A stretch of DNA of 64,000 nucleotides from Karstenula rhodostoma CBS 690.94 (lineage: Eukaryota; Ascomycota; Dothideomycetes; Pleosporales; Didymosphaeriaceae). The position numbers were made by a program, and so were the translations under genes. The stretch spans positions 219,599 to 283,598 of the forward strand of contig MU001493.1 of NCBI GenBank assembly GCA_010093485.1. The letters are read 5' to 3'. A model generated the notes under the pieces. It saw only the letters and a program-made list of their open reading frames with translations. It did not search any database and was not told the DNA's origin. The stretch's first letter is position 1; every line of letters starts with the position of its first letter. Below are positions 1-9,947 of this stretch, piece by piece.

Positions 1-1386
1 CTGGTTCAGCGCCGGTTCGTCAGCGTCGTGTCGATTGCAGATTGCATGTCAACCGTGACGACACGAGCCGACTTCGGCGGGGCACGCCAGCACAAAAAAA
101 TGGCTTGCCGCACCTCCACGTATGCGAATGCCTTTGGAGGCATAGATTCTCGTGTTTAGAGTCAGCACTCGGAGTTGCGCACCTCCAAAGGTATCGCTCG
201 CTTGCGTTGGCGCATGCCTGGAGTGTGCCAGTGGTGATGCATCCCTACTCCGGACTAGCGCGGAGATGATGTCGACCAATAGGCAAGGTGCAGACTTCAT
301 TATGCATCATGTCAGACTTGATTTTACTGTTGGGCTCCCGGGATGATGTCCATACGATACCTCGCTTTGAACACTTGTCACAAATGGAAGCACACTCTCA
401 CAGTGCAATGTTGATTATTATGACAGCTTCACGACCAGAAGCACGTACACAGCACAAAAGATATAATCAGTTATAATATATATATGACAAACTCAACTCG
501 TCTTTATCAGTTTGATTCTACGAAATAACAGTTCCGCTTTATCGGCACATTTCAACACACCGCCAACTGTTCCGTCGTGGAACTGCTTAACAATCAATGT
601 ACCGTTCGCATAAGTACCACCAATAGTAACAAACTTCAAAATAATAACTTAGCAGCGGAAGTAGTCCATAAGCACCAGTAATATGGCATGTTTGAGCGGA
701 CGACAATGTTACTTGTTCACAAGATCTACTCGGTCAGAATCAATTGGTGTTAGATCCCAGTGCATATACAACTAATACGTAAGTATATAATTCCAGAATG
801 GGAGTGGCTTCGAAGCGTACACTGAGGTTGCTCTCAGAGAATCAATCGAGGTAAGGGAAGACAAGACCATTGCTGAATCAAGTTGCCGTTCACGCTCACA
901 TCATGGAAACGCTAGAAGGATGGAAGAAAACCATGACAGCGGACAGTGGATGAGGATGCGAAGATGAACCTACAAGATGTTAGGCATTTGGACAGGGAAG
1001 AGGATTATTGCGAAGTTACGTACGTGTTCAGTGACTAAAAAACGGCGCATTGGCACTCCAAACTCAGCACTGTGACCAGATACAGTCCAAAATGCATCTA
1101 GGAACAACTCACACGTCTGGATGAAGTGGACAAAATCCAGGCAGCAAAGTTTGCCATGACCTTTCCTGTCTCGACAGCCAACCTTTGCTCTATCCAAACA
1201 GCCTGATGAAGCTCGGTGTACAACACGGCTCAGGGCTATAAACACCCTCCTCAAGCTCGATTTTAGAGCACATTATCCGACAAGGAAACTGTTTCCCAGA
1301 TCACACCTTCCCACACACACAAGCCAACTCCAGCCGCAACTCCTCTAACCCTTTTACCTCGCTCACTTTCCCAACTCTTCATCGCC
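1..1386. other. Intergenic, no supported gene
   Basis: Only short overlapping frames without codon structure are present. The last 150 bases are the likely promoter and CT-rich 5' leader of the next gene. No RNA gene or repeat was recognised. Confidence 0.5.
1237..1242 (+). promoter_or_regulatory. TATA box of the small acidic protein gene
   Basis: A TATAAA stands about 145 bases before the ATG at 1387. It is followed by a pyrimidine-rich leader typical of filamentous ascomycete core promoters, which is part of the reason for accepting the small gene downstream. Confidence 0.5.
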
Positions 1387-1719
1387 ATGTCTTGGTACGG
1401 TTTCACCAATGTCTTGGCCTTTTGGTTGGGCACATGTGTCGGCTACTTGCCTGGCGGCACCCCGCTTGCCCATCAACTCCATGGGGCTCCTCGCCCCAAC
1501 GAGTATAACTACGGCCGACGAGTCGATGAAAACAATGAAGAAGCTCCTGCTCCTGCTCCTGCTCCGGAGCATCAGGCGAGCACAGTGGAAGATCAAGACA
1601 GGGAGACGCTTGGAGGAAGTGACGAGGAGTCGAAGGAGAAGGATGAGAGGGGTGGTGATGGGGATGATGAGTGGGTGCTGCTTAGTTGGAGTGAGGATAG
1701 AGAAGCAACGGGGGACTGA
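1387..1719 (+). CDS. Small acidic hypothetical protein
   Basis: A 110-residue single-exon frame starting at an ATG in good context (gccATGtc) after a TATA box and CT-rich leader. The first 25 residues are hydrophobic (MSWYGFTNVLAFWLGTCVGY), possibly a signal peptide or anchor. Residues 53-60 are a short Ala-Pro repeat, and the rest is strongly acidic and low in complexity (Glu/Asp/Lys/Ser/Gly). No family is recognised. A second frame starting at 1409 overlaps it and reads as a basic low-complexity shadow. The promoter context is better than the protein evidence, so this may also be a non-coding transcript. No function is proposed. Confidence 0.4.
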   Translation: MSWYGFTNVLAFWLGTCVGYLPGGTPLAHQLHGAPRPNEYNYGRRVDENNEEAPAPAPAPEHQASTVEDQDRETLGGSDEESKEKDERGGDGDDEWVLLSWSEDREATGD

Positions 1720-2113
1720 TGGGTCTTTTAGTGATACTTGAGCTGGGACATAGGTATGTGAACTTCGATTGAATGGAACTTCGATGAGAGAGAACGGAAA
1801 TTAGTGGATATTCTGGCGACTTTGGGCTGCAATAGAGGCACGTGAACTTAGAATGAATAAGAATAGTCTATCATAATGCCAATTTTTGCTTTTCTTGTGA
1901 CATTTTTCTGAATGCGTCTATTTTTGGACTGTTCGCTGGGGGAGACACCTTTTTGTGATCATTTTTTGTACTCCTTACGGAAACTCTATCTTTTTGTCAT
2001 TATTGTCCTCCGGATAATCTATAGTCTAGAATGATTCAATTGAGTCCACGATTTCTGTGAGTGACGGGATGAAATTCGTTATGTACAGCTCGCTTGACTA
2101 CAATACAATCTAT
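1720..2113. other. Intergenic between convergent genes
   Basis: AT-rich 3' flank shared by the small acidic protein gene and the convergent pirin gene. Nothing further seen. Confidence 0.4.
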
Positions 2114-3094
2114 CTACGCATCCTCGGTCCCCATGTCAAACAACAAGAACTCTGCAGGCTTGTCCCCGACGCTTTCCACCACAAACTTTCCTGGGCCAGC
2201 CAAACCCTCGACGTATGCACCATCTCCCTCGCCTAGCACTATGTCACCTACCTTGATCCTTGCACCGCCCTGCTTTGGCTGCGTCCGTCCCGACATGATG
2301 TTCTGCAAGAAGATTTTTCGCGGGCCCTCGGCGACAATCTCATGAGTGACGCTCTTCCCCGGGGACAGGATAGACGCATCCATGCTAAGATCAGCCTGCA
2401 AGCCGATCGGCGAGGTATCCGTCTTCTCGCCCAACCGACTGGAATCTTCCATGATGCGCACTAGCGTGTCCTTCTTCTGCTCGTCGGTGAACGTCTTGGT
2501 CTCATAGTGAGGCGCCAGCCTCGACTTGTTCGGCTTTGCCCAGATCTGCAAGAAGTGGACCTCGTCGTTCTTATCGCGGTTGTACTCTGAGTGCCTGATG
2601 CCCGTGCCCGCGCTGGTGAACTGCACCTCGCCCCGCTTCAGGTTCTCGAGGTTGCCCATGCTGTCTCTGTGCTCAAGTGTTCCATTGACAATGTAGGAGA
2701 AGATGAGGAACTCGGCGTGAGAATGTGCGCCAAAACCGGTGGTGGGCTTCACGCGGTCTTCATTTATGACGCGCAGGGGACCGAAAGATTGGTGGAGGGG
2801 ATCGGGCGAGTAGTATGAGGCGAAGGCGAAGGTGTGGTAAGTGTAAAGCCAATCATGGTTGGCGTGGCCGCGGGCGGACCAGGGGCGTTTGGTGATCTTC
2901 ATGGATGCGGGCGAAGCGGTTGCCATGCTGCAGACGGGTGTGGTGAAGGTCCTAGGGAGGACGGAGGAAAGGGCGCTGCGGACGGATGTGGAGAACGCCA
3001 GGGTGATCGCTAGAACTGCGATGAGTGCTGCGAAGCTTTTGGTTGTAATGCTCGAAGTATGCGGTGCAGGCTGTTGTACTTGCTCAGTTGTCAT
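2114..3094 (-). CDS. Pirin family protein (cupin fold)
   Basis: A single-exon frame of 326 residues, ATG at 3094, TAG at 2114. Pirins are bicupin iron proteins; some act as quercetin dioxygenases and others as transcription cofactors. The four metal ligands of the N-terminal cupin are visible: H124 and H126 in GAHSHAEF, and H168 and E170 in GIRHSEYN. The N-terminal pirin domain covers about residues 65-180 and the C-terminal cupin about 225-325. The first 60 residues are extra and include a hydrophobic stretch at about 20-40 (FAALIAVLAITLAFSTSV), which looks like a membrane anchor, signal sequence or mitochondrial leader. Translation from M57 or M65 would give a standard cytosolic or nuclear pirin, so alternative starts could produce two locations. 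Family assignment is firm; substrate unknown. Confidence 0.9.
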   Translation of the reverse strand: MTTEQVQQPAPHTSSITTKSFAALIAVLAITLAFSTSVRSALSSVLPRTFTTPVCSMATASPASMKITKRPWSARGHANHDWLYTYHTFAFASYYSPDPLHQSFGPLRVINEDRVKPTTGFGAHSHAEFLIFSYIVNGTLEHRDSMGNLENLKRGEVQFTSAGTGIRHSEYNRDKNDEVHFLQIWAKPNKSRLAPHYETKTFTDEQKKDTLVRIMEDSSRLGEKTDTSPIGLQADLSMDASILSPGKSVTHEIVAEGPRKIFLQNIMSGRTQPKQGGARIKVGDIVLGEGDGAYVEGLAGPGKFVVESVGDKPAEFLLFDMGTEDA

Positions 3095-3579
3095 TTCAAA
3101 AGGAAAGCTTCTGCATCACCGAAGTAGCGGGAAGGCTTTATACTTGTCAATAGGGGTGTGGTTAGTGCGAGAAGATTACAGCGCGTTCTTTAGTGAAGCC
3201 TTTTTTTGATCTTGAGCATTTGCAATCGTGAGTAAAGCCTTACCAGCACGGCGCACGGCGTCGAGGTCAGCAAGCGTTGGCGGCTTACTGAGGGATGACG
3301 AATTGTACTTTGCGAACCTCGGAGCGCGCGATTGGCTCGATAAGCGATAGCGCGGAACGAAGCCCGTCTTCACTTGGTCTTTCATCGCGCAGGACATACA
3401 TGTTCGTCATCACTTACATTTGCCTAGTTGGGATTGTTTTCCAATCCGACCATCCAGAACTCCGATTTTGATACGAAAACCCACAAAGCCAAATCTGGAA
3501 GGCCCATCGGAATTTTTCCGTGCTGAATGTGCTTCCCTGCCGTGAGCTTTCACGAAGCCATTTCAGGCAAGAGATAGTC
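3095..3579. other. Intergenic, shared upstream region
   Basis: About 485 bases between the divergent pirin and methyltransferase-like genes. A 73-codon ATG frame on the minus strand (3176-3397) lies here, but it has no recognisable family and overlaps the likely promoter. Confidence 0.4.
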
Positions 3580-4793
3580 ATGGCACTGAGGAACTTCAGT
3601 CCGAATGCGCTGCTTGAGAACTGGACAGACGAGAAGTACAATCCGAATCATAACGGCAAAAGCTTCGAAGAATGCATCCGAACCGCCTTCAACATCCCTA
3701 AAACAGACGACTATGTCTACAGAGCGCAGGGCGAGACAACCCTTGCTATCACACAGAGAGCAATTGGTGGCAAGCGTGTGCACGGTATGCACGACTGGTA
3801 TCATGATGAGAATAGAAACCTTGTATGTGATTTCAACTGCTAAGTTCCTTCAAGAGCCTTTACCAACCATCTTGTCGTTTCATTGTGACCTTGCACAGGG
3901 CTTGGGCAAACACTTTCTGACATAGTCAGAACGACCCACCCCATCCATCACCAGACGAGATCTCAGCCTACATTAGTCTTTTCTCACCCTCGGTCTCCCT
4001 TCCCAAGGCTCTAAACGCTTTCAAAGCAACCTCAAAACCCAACACCCTCCGCGCCCACATCTCCAATCACCTCCAAGGCCGCTTCCACAACACCACCACC
4101 GGTCTCCTCCCTTCAAAGAAAGAGCGAGCCCACACCAACCCGTATTTCTCCCACTGGGCCTACTCCTGCGATGAATTGGAATGGGCAGGCCCATGGCCAA
4201 ACACTGTACACACGAAGATAGCGCACCACATACTTCCGGTGTTCTACCACCACTTTGGCTGCGTGGTGCCAACATATGCAGCGTTGCACGTCATCGCGAA
4301 GCTGGCACAGCCCGCAAAGCCATCAAAAGAAGATGTTAGGCCAATCCTGGACATCGGCTCCGGGAACGGGTACTGGAGTTTTATGCTAAGGAACTTCCCG
4401 TTGGTGGAGAACATGAAGACGCTTGATGTCCGACCGATCGATAACGGGCTGTCTGAGTACCGCGTTAGCTGGGTGGGAGATACTATCCGCGAAGACGGCG
4501 TCGCGTATCTGAAGAACAATGATGGGGGGAAGGGGTGTGTGTTGCTGCTCGTGTATCCGCAGGCTACGGGCAATTTCACGGGGCCTGTTCTGAAGGCGTT
4601 CAAGGGGGATAGCATTGTGGTTGCGGGGACGCAGAATGGGAATGGGTTTACGGCTTTTCAAGATGAGGTGGTGGATGAGTGGGTGGAGAGGGAGTTGAAA
4701 GAGTTTGAATTGACGCTGCGCATGCCGTTGCCGAGTTTTGCGGGGAAGGATGAGGCGTTGTTTGTTTTCCAGAGGAGGAAGGTGGATAAGTAG
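3580..4793 (+). CDS. SAM-dependent methyltransferase-like protein, function unknown
   Basis: Two exons, 3580-3822 and 3930-4793, joined in phase 0 over a 107-base intron (GTATGT ... TCAG), give 368 residues. The methionine at 3580 is the first ATG of the frame. The clearest motif is ILDIGSGNGYWS at about residues 220-231, the glycine-rich motif I of class I SAM-binding folds. An acidic residue follows a beta strand (MKTLDVRP), and near the end comes a strand with LLLVYPQ in place of the usual catalytic motif. The first 200 residues hold conserved-looking aromatic segments (HDWYHDE, HWAYSCDELEWAGPW) outside the methyltransferase core. This resembles an uncharacterised family of fungal proteins; the substrate cannot be guessed. 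It could be a binding fold without catalysis. Confidence 0.8.
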
Positions 4794-5559
4794 GGTGCTG
4801 TTCAGGCTGATAATCGAAGTTGGCATCTCTGTGGCCCCGTGAAGCTTTATTGTCCTTTTGTGGAAGCAGATTCTCCAAAGAATTTTGAAACGGTGCCATA
4901 TTCACTCGTACATCACGGCTTGCCCAAGCTCGCGAAGTATCATATTTGATATTTGATTCACTCGTACATAAGACCTGGTGTGCGATTTCACCATCTTACA
5001 GCATGGACGTAGTGCGGAGCCTATCCACGACCCCGCAACCTAAGCAATGCCAAAGTTACTTGCAAGCCCCGCGCAAATTGACGTGTGCTAGAGTTACTTT
5101 TTGCACATAGTACTCTGGTTGTTCGTTGTTGCAAAATTTCCTCTGCGATACACAGCTTCCGGGTTTACCTAGGTATATCGCGCAGCATGTGACAGCGGTC
5201 TTGGCATGGCATCCAACGAGACGTCATTCCACGCAAGCAGCAGCAGAATTCGCAGCGAAATGGCATGTAGTTGCGAAGAGACGGCTGGCCTCGAAGCTTA
5301 CAATTAAGATTCTGCAGCAACGCCCTGATAAACCAAAGAGCGGGCGGCAAGTGGGAGGGCGAGTACCGAATCACTTTCCGGAGCACGGGGAGACTAACCG
5401 CATTCAACGCTAAGTGGTAGCCAACCGCGGGATGGCCGCAAGCTTTGCTTTTATCACTGCAGCATCAACACCTCCACCTGCCCATCACCACCCGCCCGAA
5501 CCTGCTACGACCCGGCGCGTAGCTGCAATCGGACCATCCCAACACACACGACCTTCACA
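4794..5559. other. Intergenic with one dispersed short repeat
   Basis: Between the methyltransferase-like gene and IDH2. Holds the repeat copy at 4916-4949 and, just before 5560, the CT-rich leader of IDH2. Short frames on both strands look non-coding. Confidence 0.4.
4916..4949 (+). repeat. 34-base dispersed repeat, copy 1
   Basis: Matches 14192-14225 at 31 of 34 positions, including an unbroken run of 24 bases with the core CTCGCGAAGTATCATATTTG. Both copies lie just past the 3' end of a gene. Confidence 0.6.
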
Positions 5560-6845
5560 ATGCTGGCTGGACGCGCCTTCGCCGCCCCTGCGCGGCAATG
5601 CCTGCGACGGACGACCGCGACCTCGAGATGGACGCCCGCTCTGGTGCAGGTCAGTCAACCGCCTGGAGCTCTGGCGCTTGGTCGCGAAGCTCGCGCATCT
5701 CCTTACTTAATGACTGGGCTAATCGAGAGACAGTCACGAACCTACGCCTCCGAAGTCGCAAAGTTCAAAGGCCAGAAGGGCAACGACGGAAAGTACACAG
5801 TTACGCTGATTGAGGGCGACGGTATCGGCCCCGAGATCGCGCAGTCTGTCAAGGACATCTACAACGCCGCCAACGTGCCCATCAAGTGGGAGCCCGTCGA
5901 CGTCACCCCCCGCCTCAAGGACGGCAAGACCGTCATCCCCGACGAGGCCATCGCGAGCGTCGAGCGCAACTTCGTCGCCCTCAAGGGCCCGCTCGCCACG
6001 CCTGTTGGAAAGGGTCACGTCTCGCTCAACCTTACTCTCCGCCGTACCTTCAACCTCTTCGCCAACGTGCGCCCCTGCAGGAGCATCGTCGGCTTCAAGA
6101 CCCCGTACGACAATGTTGACACTGTTCTCATCCGTGAGAACACCGAGGGCGAGTACTCCGGCATCGAGCACATTGTCGTTGACGGTGTCGTGCAGAGCAT
6201 TAAGCTCATCACGCGCGAGGCCTCTGAGCGCGTCCTCCGCTACGCCTTCCAGCACGCACGCGACATTGGCCGCAAGAAGGTGCGCGCTGTCCACAAGGCC
6301 ACCATCATGAAGATGTCCGACGGTCTCTTCCTCTCCACCGCGCGCGACGTCTCCAAGGACTTCCCCGACATTGAGTTTGACGCCGAGTTGCTGGACAACA
6401 CCTGCCTGAAGATGGTTACCGACCCGCTCCCCTACAACGACAAGGTCCTTGTTATGCCCAACCTCTACGGAGACATTCTGTCTGACATGTGCGCTGGTTT
6501 GATCGGTGGTCTTGGTTTGACACCCTCCGGAAACATTGGTGACGAGTGCTCCATCTTCGAGGCTGTCCACGGTAGCGCGCCCGATATCGAGGGCAAGCAG
6601 CTTGCTAACCCCACGGCTCTGCTCCTCTCTTCCATGATGATGTTGAGGCATATGGGTCTGGGCGACTACGCCAACAACATCGAGCAGGCCATCTTCAAGA
6701 CGATTGCCGAGGGCAAGGTAAGGCTATCCCGATTCATACATCCGTGAAGCGACGCTAACGGCCATAATAGACCATCACTGGTGACCTCGGTGGCAAGGCC
6801 AAGACCTTTGAGTACGCCGATGCGGTCATCAAGGCCCTCAAGTAG
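5560..6845 (+). CDS. idh2: NAD-dependent isocitrate dehydrogenase subunit 2, mitochondrial
   Basis: Converts isocitrate to 2-oxoglutarate in the TCA cycle as part of the IDH1/IDH2 hetero-oligomer in the matrix. ATG at 5560. The main exon runs to 6717, an intron with GTAAGG...ATAG follows (6718-6770), and a 75-base last exon (6771-6845) supplies the C-terminus [19 protein letters not shown] likely further intron, 5650-5733, is 84 bases and stop-free, so the frame reads through it; removing it ([11 protein letters not shown]) gives 382 residues, close to the yeast subunit, while retaining it gives 410. The N-terminus is Arg/Ala/Ser-rich, as in mitochondrial leaders. Family motifs seen: [11 protein letters not shown], the substrate loop [42 protein letters not shown] and [10 protein letters not shown]. 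The neighbour at 7113-8540 is a distant paralogue facing it tail to tail. Confidence 0.96.
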
Positions 6846-7112
6846 ATATCCCGATCTCTTTTTGCATGTGTAGCATTGATTCCAGCGGAATGTGAAGATG
6901 GATTGGGTTGGTAGCATTGACTTTATATTTTGTCTAGATGTACCGGTGCGTTAACTTGTACTATATGCTGCCAGATCACACGAATAGATGCTTCCTCTGT
7001 TACTTCCGAGCTTCGTCCTGTGCAATTTGCCAGCTTCTGTGAATTGATTTGTTCATTCATGATTACATGTAGACTGGCGTCAACTGCATCTTACAGCCTC
7101 CATCGTCGGCGT

Positions 7113-8540
7113 TCACTGCTTCTCCAACGCCTTCTCGATCTCTCTACACACCGCCTCCGTCACACTCTTTGTATTCTCACTCCCACCCAAATCTTTTGTC
7201 TTCACACCTGCCTTAGTAACTTCCTCAACCGCCTTCATCAGCGTATCCGCAGCTTTCTCTTCGCCTGCACAACATTAGCCGTCACTTCTTCCCTTCCCTC
7301 TCTGCCACAAACAACTCACCAAGCCACCTCACCATCTCCGCCGCACTCCAAAACGCCCCCACAGGGTTCGCAACCCCCCTCCCCGCAATATCCGGCGCGC
7401 TCCCATGAATCGGCTCAAACATACTCGGGTTCCCCCTCTCCGGATCCAGATTACTACTCGGCGCAATCCCAATGCTGCCCGCCAGGGCGGCCGCCAGATC
7501 CGACAGGATATCCGCATGCAGATTCGTCGCAACGATGGTGTCGAGGGAGGATGGTTGCAGCACCATGCGCACCGTCATGGCGTCGACGAGCATCTTGTCT
7601 GTTGTGACGGCGGGGTAGGACGCAGCGACCGCGGCGAAGGTCTTGTCCCAGAGGACCATGCCGTGGCGCTGGGCGTTTGATTTTGTGACGAGGGTGAGGT
7701 GTTTGCGGGGGCGGGAGAGGGCGGTGCGGAAGGCGAAGTGCATGAGGCGGAAGATGGCGGCGTGGGTGAAGATGGAAACTTCGGTTGCGATCTAGTTGGT
7801 TAGACATTCATTGTTTTTTACATCTTCAGGACACAAGAGAGGAGGAAGAAACTGGACGCACAGCATTCGGCGTGTCTTCATGACTTATCCCGCCCTGCCC
7901 GGAATACTCCCCCTCGCTGTTCTCCCGCACAATCACCCAGTCCAGATCCCCCCTCTTGACGTTGGCGAGCGGGCTCGTCGTGCCTTCTAGGATGCGGGTG
8001 GGACGCACGTTGACGTATTGGTTCATTGTTTTGCGGATGGGGAGGATGAGGTTCCAGAGGGAGATGTGGTCGGGGACGTCGGGCGAGCCCACCTGGGTAT
8101 GTTTAGTATGTGTATGTGGGTGAGAAAACGCAAAGACGTATGTGCAGGCGAAGAGACGAGGAAGAAGTGATAAAGACGTACTGCGCCGAAGAAGATGGCA
8201 TCGTGTTTTCGGAGCTGGTCTGCCCAGTCGGGGGGCATGTACCAGCCGCGCTCGAGGTAGGCCTTTGAAGACCAGTCGAAGTGCGTGAAGTCGAGCTCGA
8301 AGGTGCCTGGGTCGATAGGTGAGCTGTAGTAAAGTAACTTGGGTGGGTTTGGGGATCGTATGGTTTGTTTCGATGCTCTTTAGGCCTTGTGAATGCAGAA
8401 GTGGAAGAAAACGTACCCAAAGCTTTTTGGAGCGTGGTCAGAACCTGGATAGCTGCTTCTGTGATTTCGGTGCCGATTCCGTCCCCAGGTATACACGCAA
8501 TCCTGTGCACCTTTGTGACCGAATGAATAGTCGATACCAT
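7113..8540 (-). CDS. Tartrate / D-malate dehydrogenase (decarboxylating), IDH-IPMDH superfamily
   Basis: Five exons (8417-8540, 8182-8306, 7862-8092, 7320-7791, 7113-7264) sum to 1104 bases and 367 residues, the usual length of this family. All four introns have GT-AG ends. The protein starts with a Rossmann-like segment (CIPGDGIGTEITEAA). It then has HFDWSSKAYLERGWYMPPDW and FFGAVGSPDVPDHISLW, which mark the tartrate dehydrogenase/DmlA branch rather than isopropylmalate or isocitrate dehydrogenase. VRENSEGEYSGQGG, VTKSNAQ, NLHADILSDLAAAL and EPIHGSAPDIAG complete the active site and NAD site. The expected reaction is NAD-dependent oxidation of D-malate or tartrate in the cytosol; exact substrate is inferred from family only. 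No organelle leader is evident. Its 5' leader contains a small repeated element (8571-8656). Confidence 0.92.
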
Positions 8541-9029
8541 GATGACTGTTGGTTAGTCTTGCTAGGGTTGTGATTTTCTGATTGTTGACACGGACCACGA
8601 AGTGATGCACCGTAAAGTGATGGACAAAAATATGGACTGCGACTACCGCCCAATAGCTTGCTAGGGTTGGCTGAGGCAGTGCTGCAGTGACAAGCTTTGT
8701 AGCTTTTTTAGTGATTATTCCGAGATATTTACACCTCAAACACTGTGCTACGAGGTTGACAACCCAGATGACAGCTACCACACCACCGCCGCACTGGAAA
8801 CATATCCATGCCTGTTGGAGGCGCGACATCTCTCTGAAGGTGGTGGTCGTCATAGCTCCCGCATCTGCCCCGCTTTGGCCCCTTGACACGCCAAGCACCC
8901 CCACTACACCAGCACCTCACCGCTCCCATGGTCAGACTGGACCCTGAACAAACTTGTCCTCTGTAACTCTTGTTCTTCTCTCCTCTACTTCAATCAGTTC
9001 AACAAGAAGTAAATCAATTCAATACCAAA
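8541..9029. other. Divergent promoter region of tartrate dehydrogenase and GLTP
   Basis: 489 bases between two divergent starts. It carries a small inserted element with 13-base direct repeats (8558-8669). The 90 bases before the GLTP start are pyrimidine-rich. Confidence 0.5.
8571..8656. mobile_element. Small non-autonomous element, copy 1, with 13-base direct repeats
   Basis: Flanked by CTTGCTAGGGTTG at 8558-8570 and again at 8657-8669. A 46-base core (8573-8618) matches 14247-14292 at 36 of 46 positions, with most differences being transitions. It lies in the leader or promoter of the tartrate dehydrogenase gene. Class is unknown; no clear terminal inverted repeats. Confidence 0.45.
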
Positions 9030-9859
9030 ATGTCTGTTGCTATCCCCCCTGGTGGTACCTTCTTCGACACGCTCAAGAAGAGCTTTGTCGACGTGTCTGT
9101 TTCGGCAGACGAGAAGATCCCCACTACCGACTTCCTCGAGGCGGCTGAGAGCTTGCTTACTCTGTTTGGTAAGTGTGATCTGTGAGGAAGAAGCATTGTA
9201 GTGGCGCTGACTTGGTGATACAGATGTGCTCGGCTCGGCGGCGTTCAAGCCTGTCAAGAATGACATGAGCGGTAACATCAAGGTGCGTTGGACTCCGTTG
9301 CGAAGGAACAACAGCTGGAAAGAGGCGACGTGGGAGAGCAGGGAATGCAATTGGCAGAAGGCTAATACAAGAGAAACAGAAAATTCGCGACCGCCAACTC
9401 GCCGCTCCCACCCTCTCAGAAACCCTCCAGGACCTCGTCCTCAACGAGCTCAAGGAGAAGAAGCACGCTGCCACTGAAGGTCTTCTGTGGTTGACCCGGT
9501 ATGTACTTCCTTCTATGCCATCTCTCTCCCCACTCTTCGTACAGTCACTAACGGGTGTCTGTAGTGGCCTCGACTTCACCGCCCAGGCCCTCCGCCACAA
9601 CATTGCCAACCCCACCAAGGAGCTCTCCGACTCCTTCCGTGACGCCTACGGCAACACGCTCAAGCCGCACCACTCCTTCGTCATCAAGCCCATCTTCAGC
9701 GCTGCCATGAGCGCTACCCCATACCGCAAGGACTTTTACGCAAAGCTCGGGGACGACGAGACCAAGGTCCAATCAGAGCTTGAGTCGTGGTTGGCGGCGT
9801 TGGAGAAGAACGTAGGCATCCTCAACACCTTCACCACTAGCAAGGAGGCGAAGTGGTAG
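9030..9859 (+). CDS. Glycolipid transfer protein, HET-C2 type
   Basis: Four exons (9030-9168, 9224-9282, 9380-9498, 9565-9859) give 203 residues, the normal size for a single GLTP domain. The protein moves glycosphingolipids between membranes on the cytosolic face; the Podospora relative HET-C2 takes part in vegetative incompatibility. Binding-site residues of the human protein have counterparts: D60, N64 and K67 in the pattern D-x3-N-x2-K (PVKNDMSGNIKKIRD), W103 in EGLLWLTRGLDF, and a histidine at 141-142 (LKPHHSF). The segment RDRQLAAPTLSETLQDLV is close to what is known for fungal HET-C2 proteins. All introns are GT-AG with matching phases. It is convergent with the IMP2-like gene 88 bases away. 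Whether it acts in incompatibility in this species cannot be seen. Confidence 0.93.
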
Positions 9860-9947
9860 AGAGGTGCTACATCGGCGGCGGATTGAAGTGCATATTGCAT
9901 GGGTATATACAAAAGCTCGGCATGACTGAATGAAATCACGGCATCCA

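Noticed and set aside
3176..3397. 73-codon ATG frame on the minus strand
   Set aside because: No family, no promoter or splice context, and it sits in the shared upstream region of two divergent genes.
5734..6651. 305-codon frame antisense to IDH2
   Set aside because: A shadow produced by the GC-rich third positions of IDH2; no domain.
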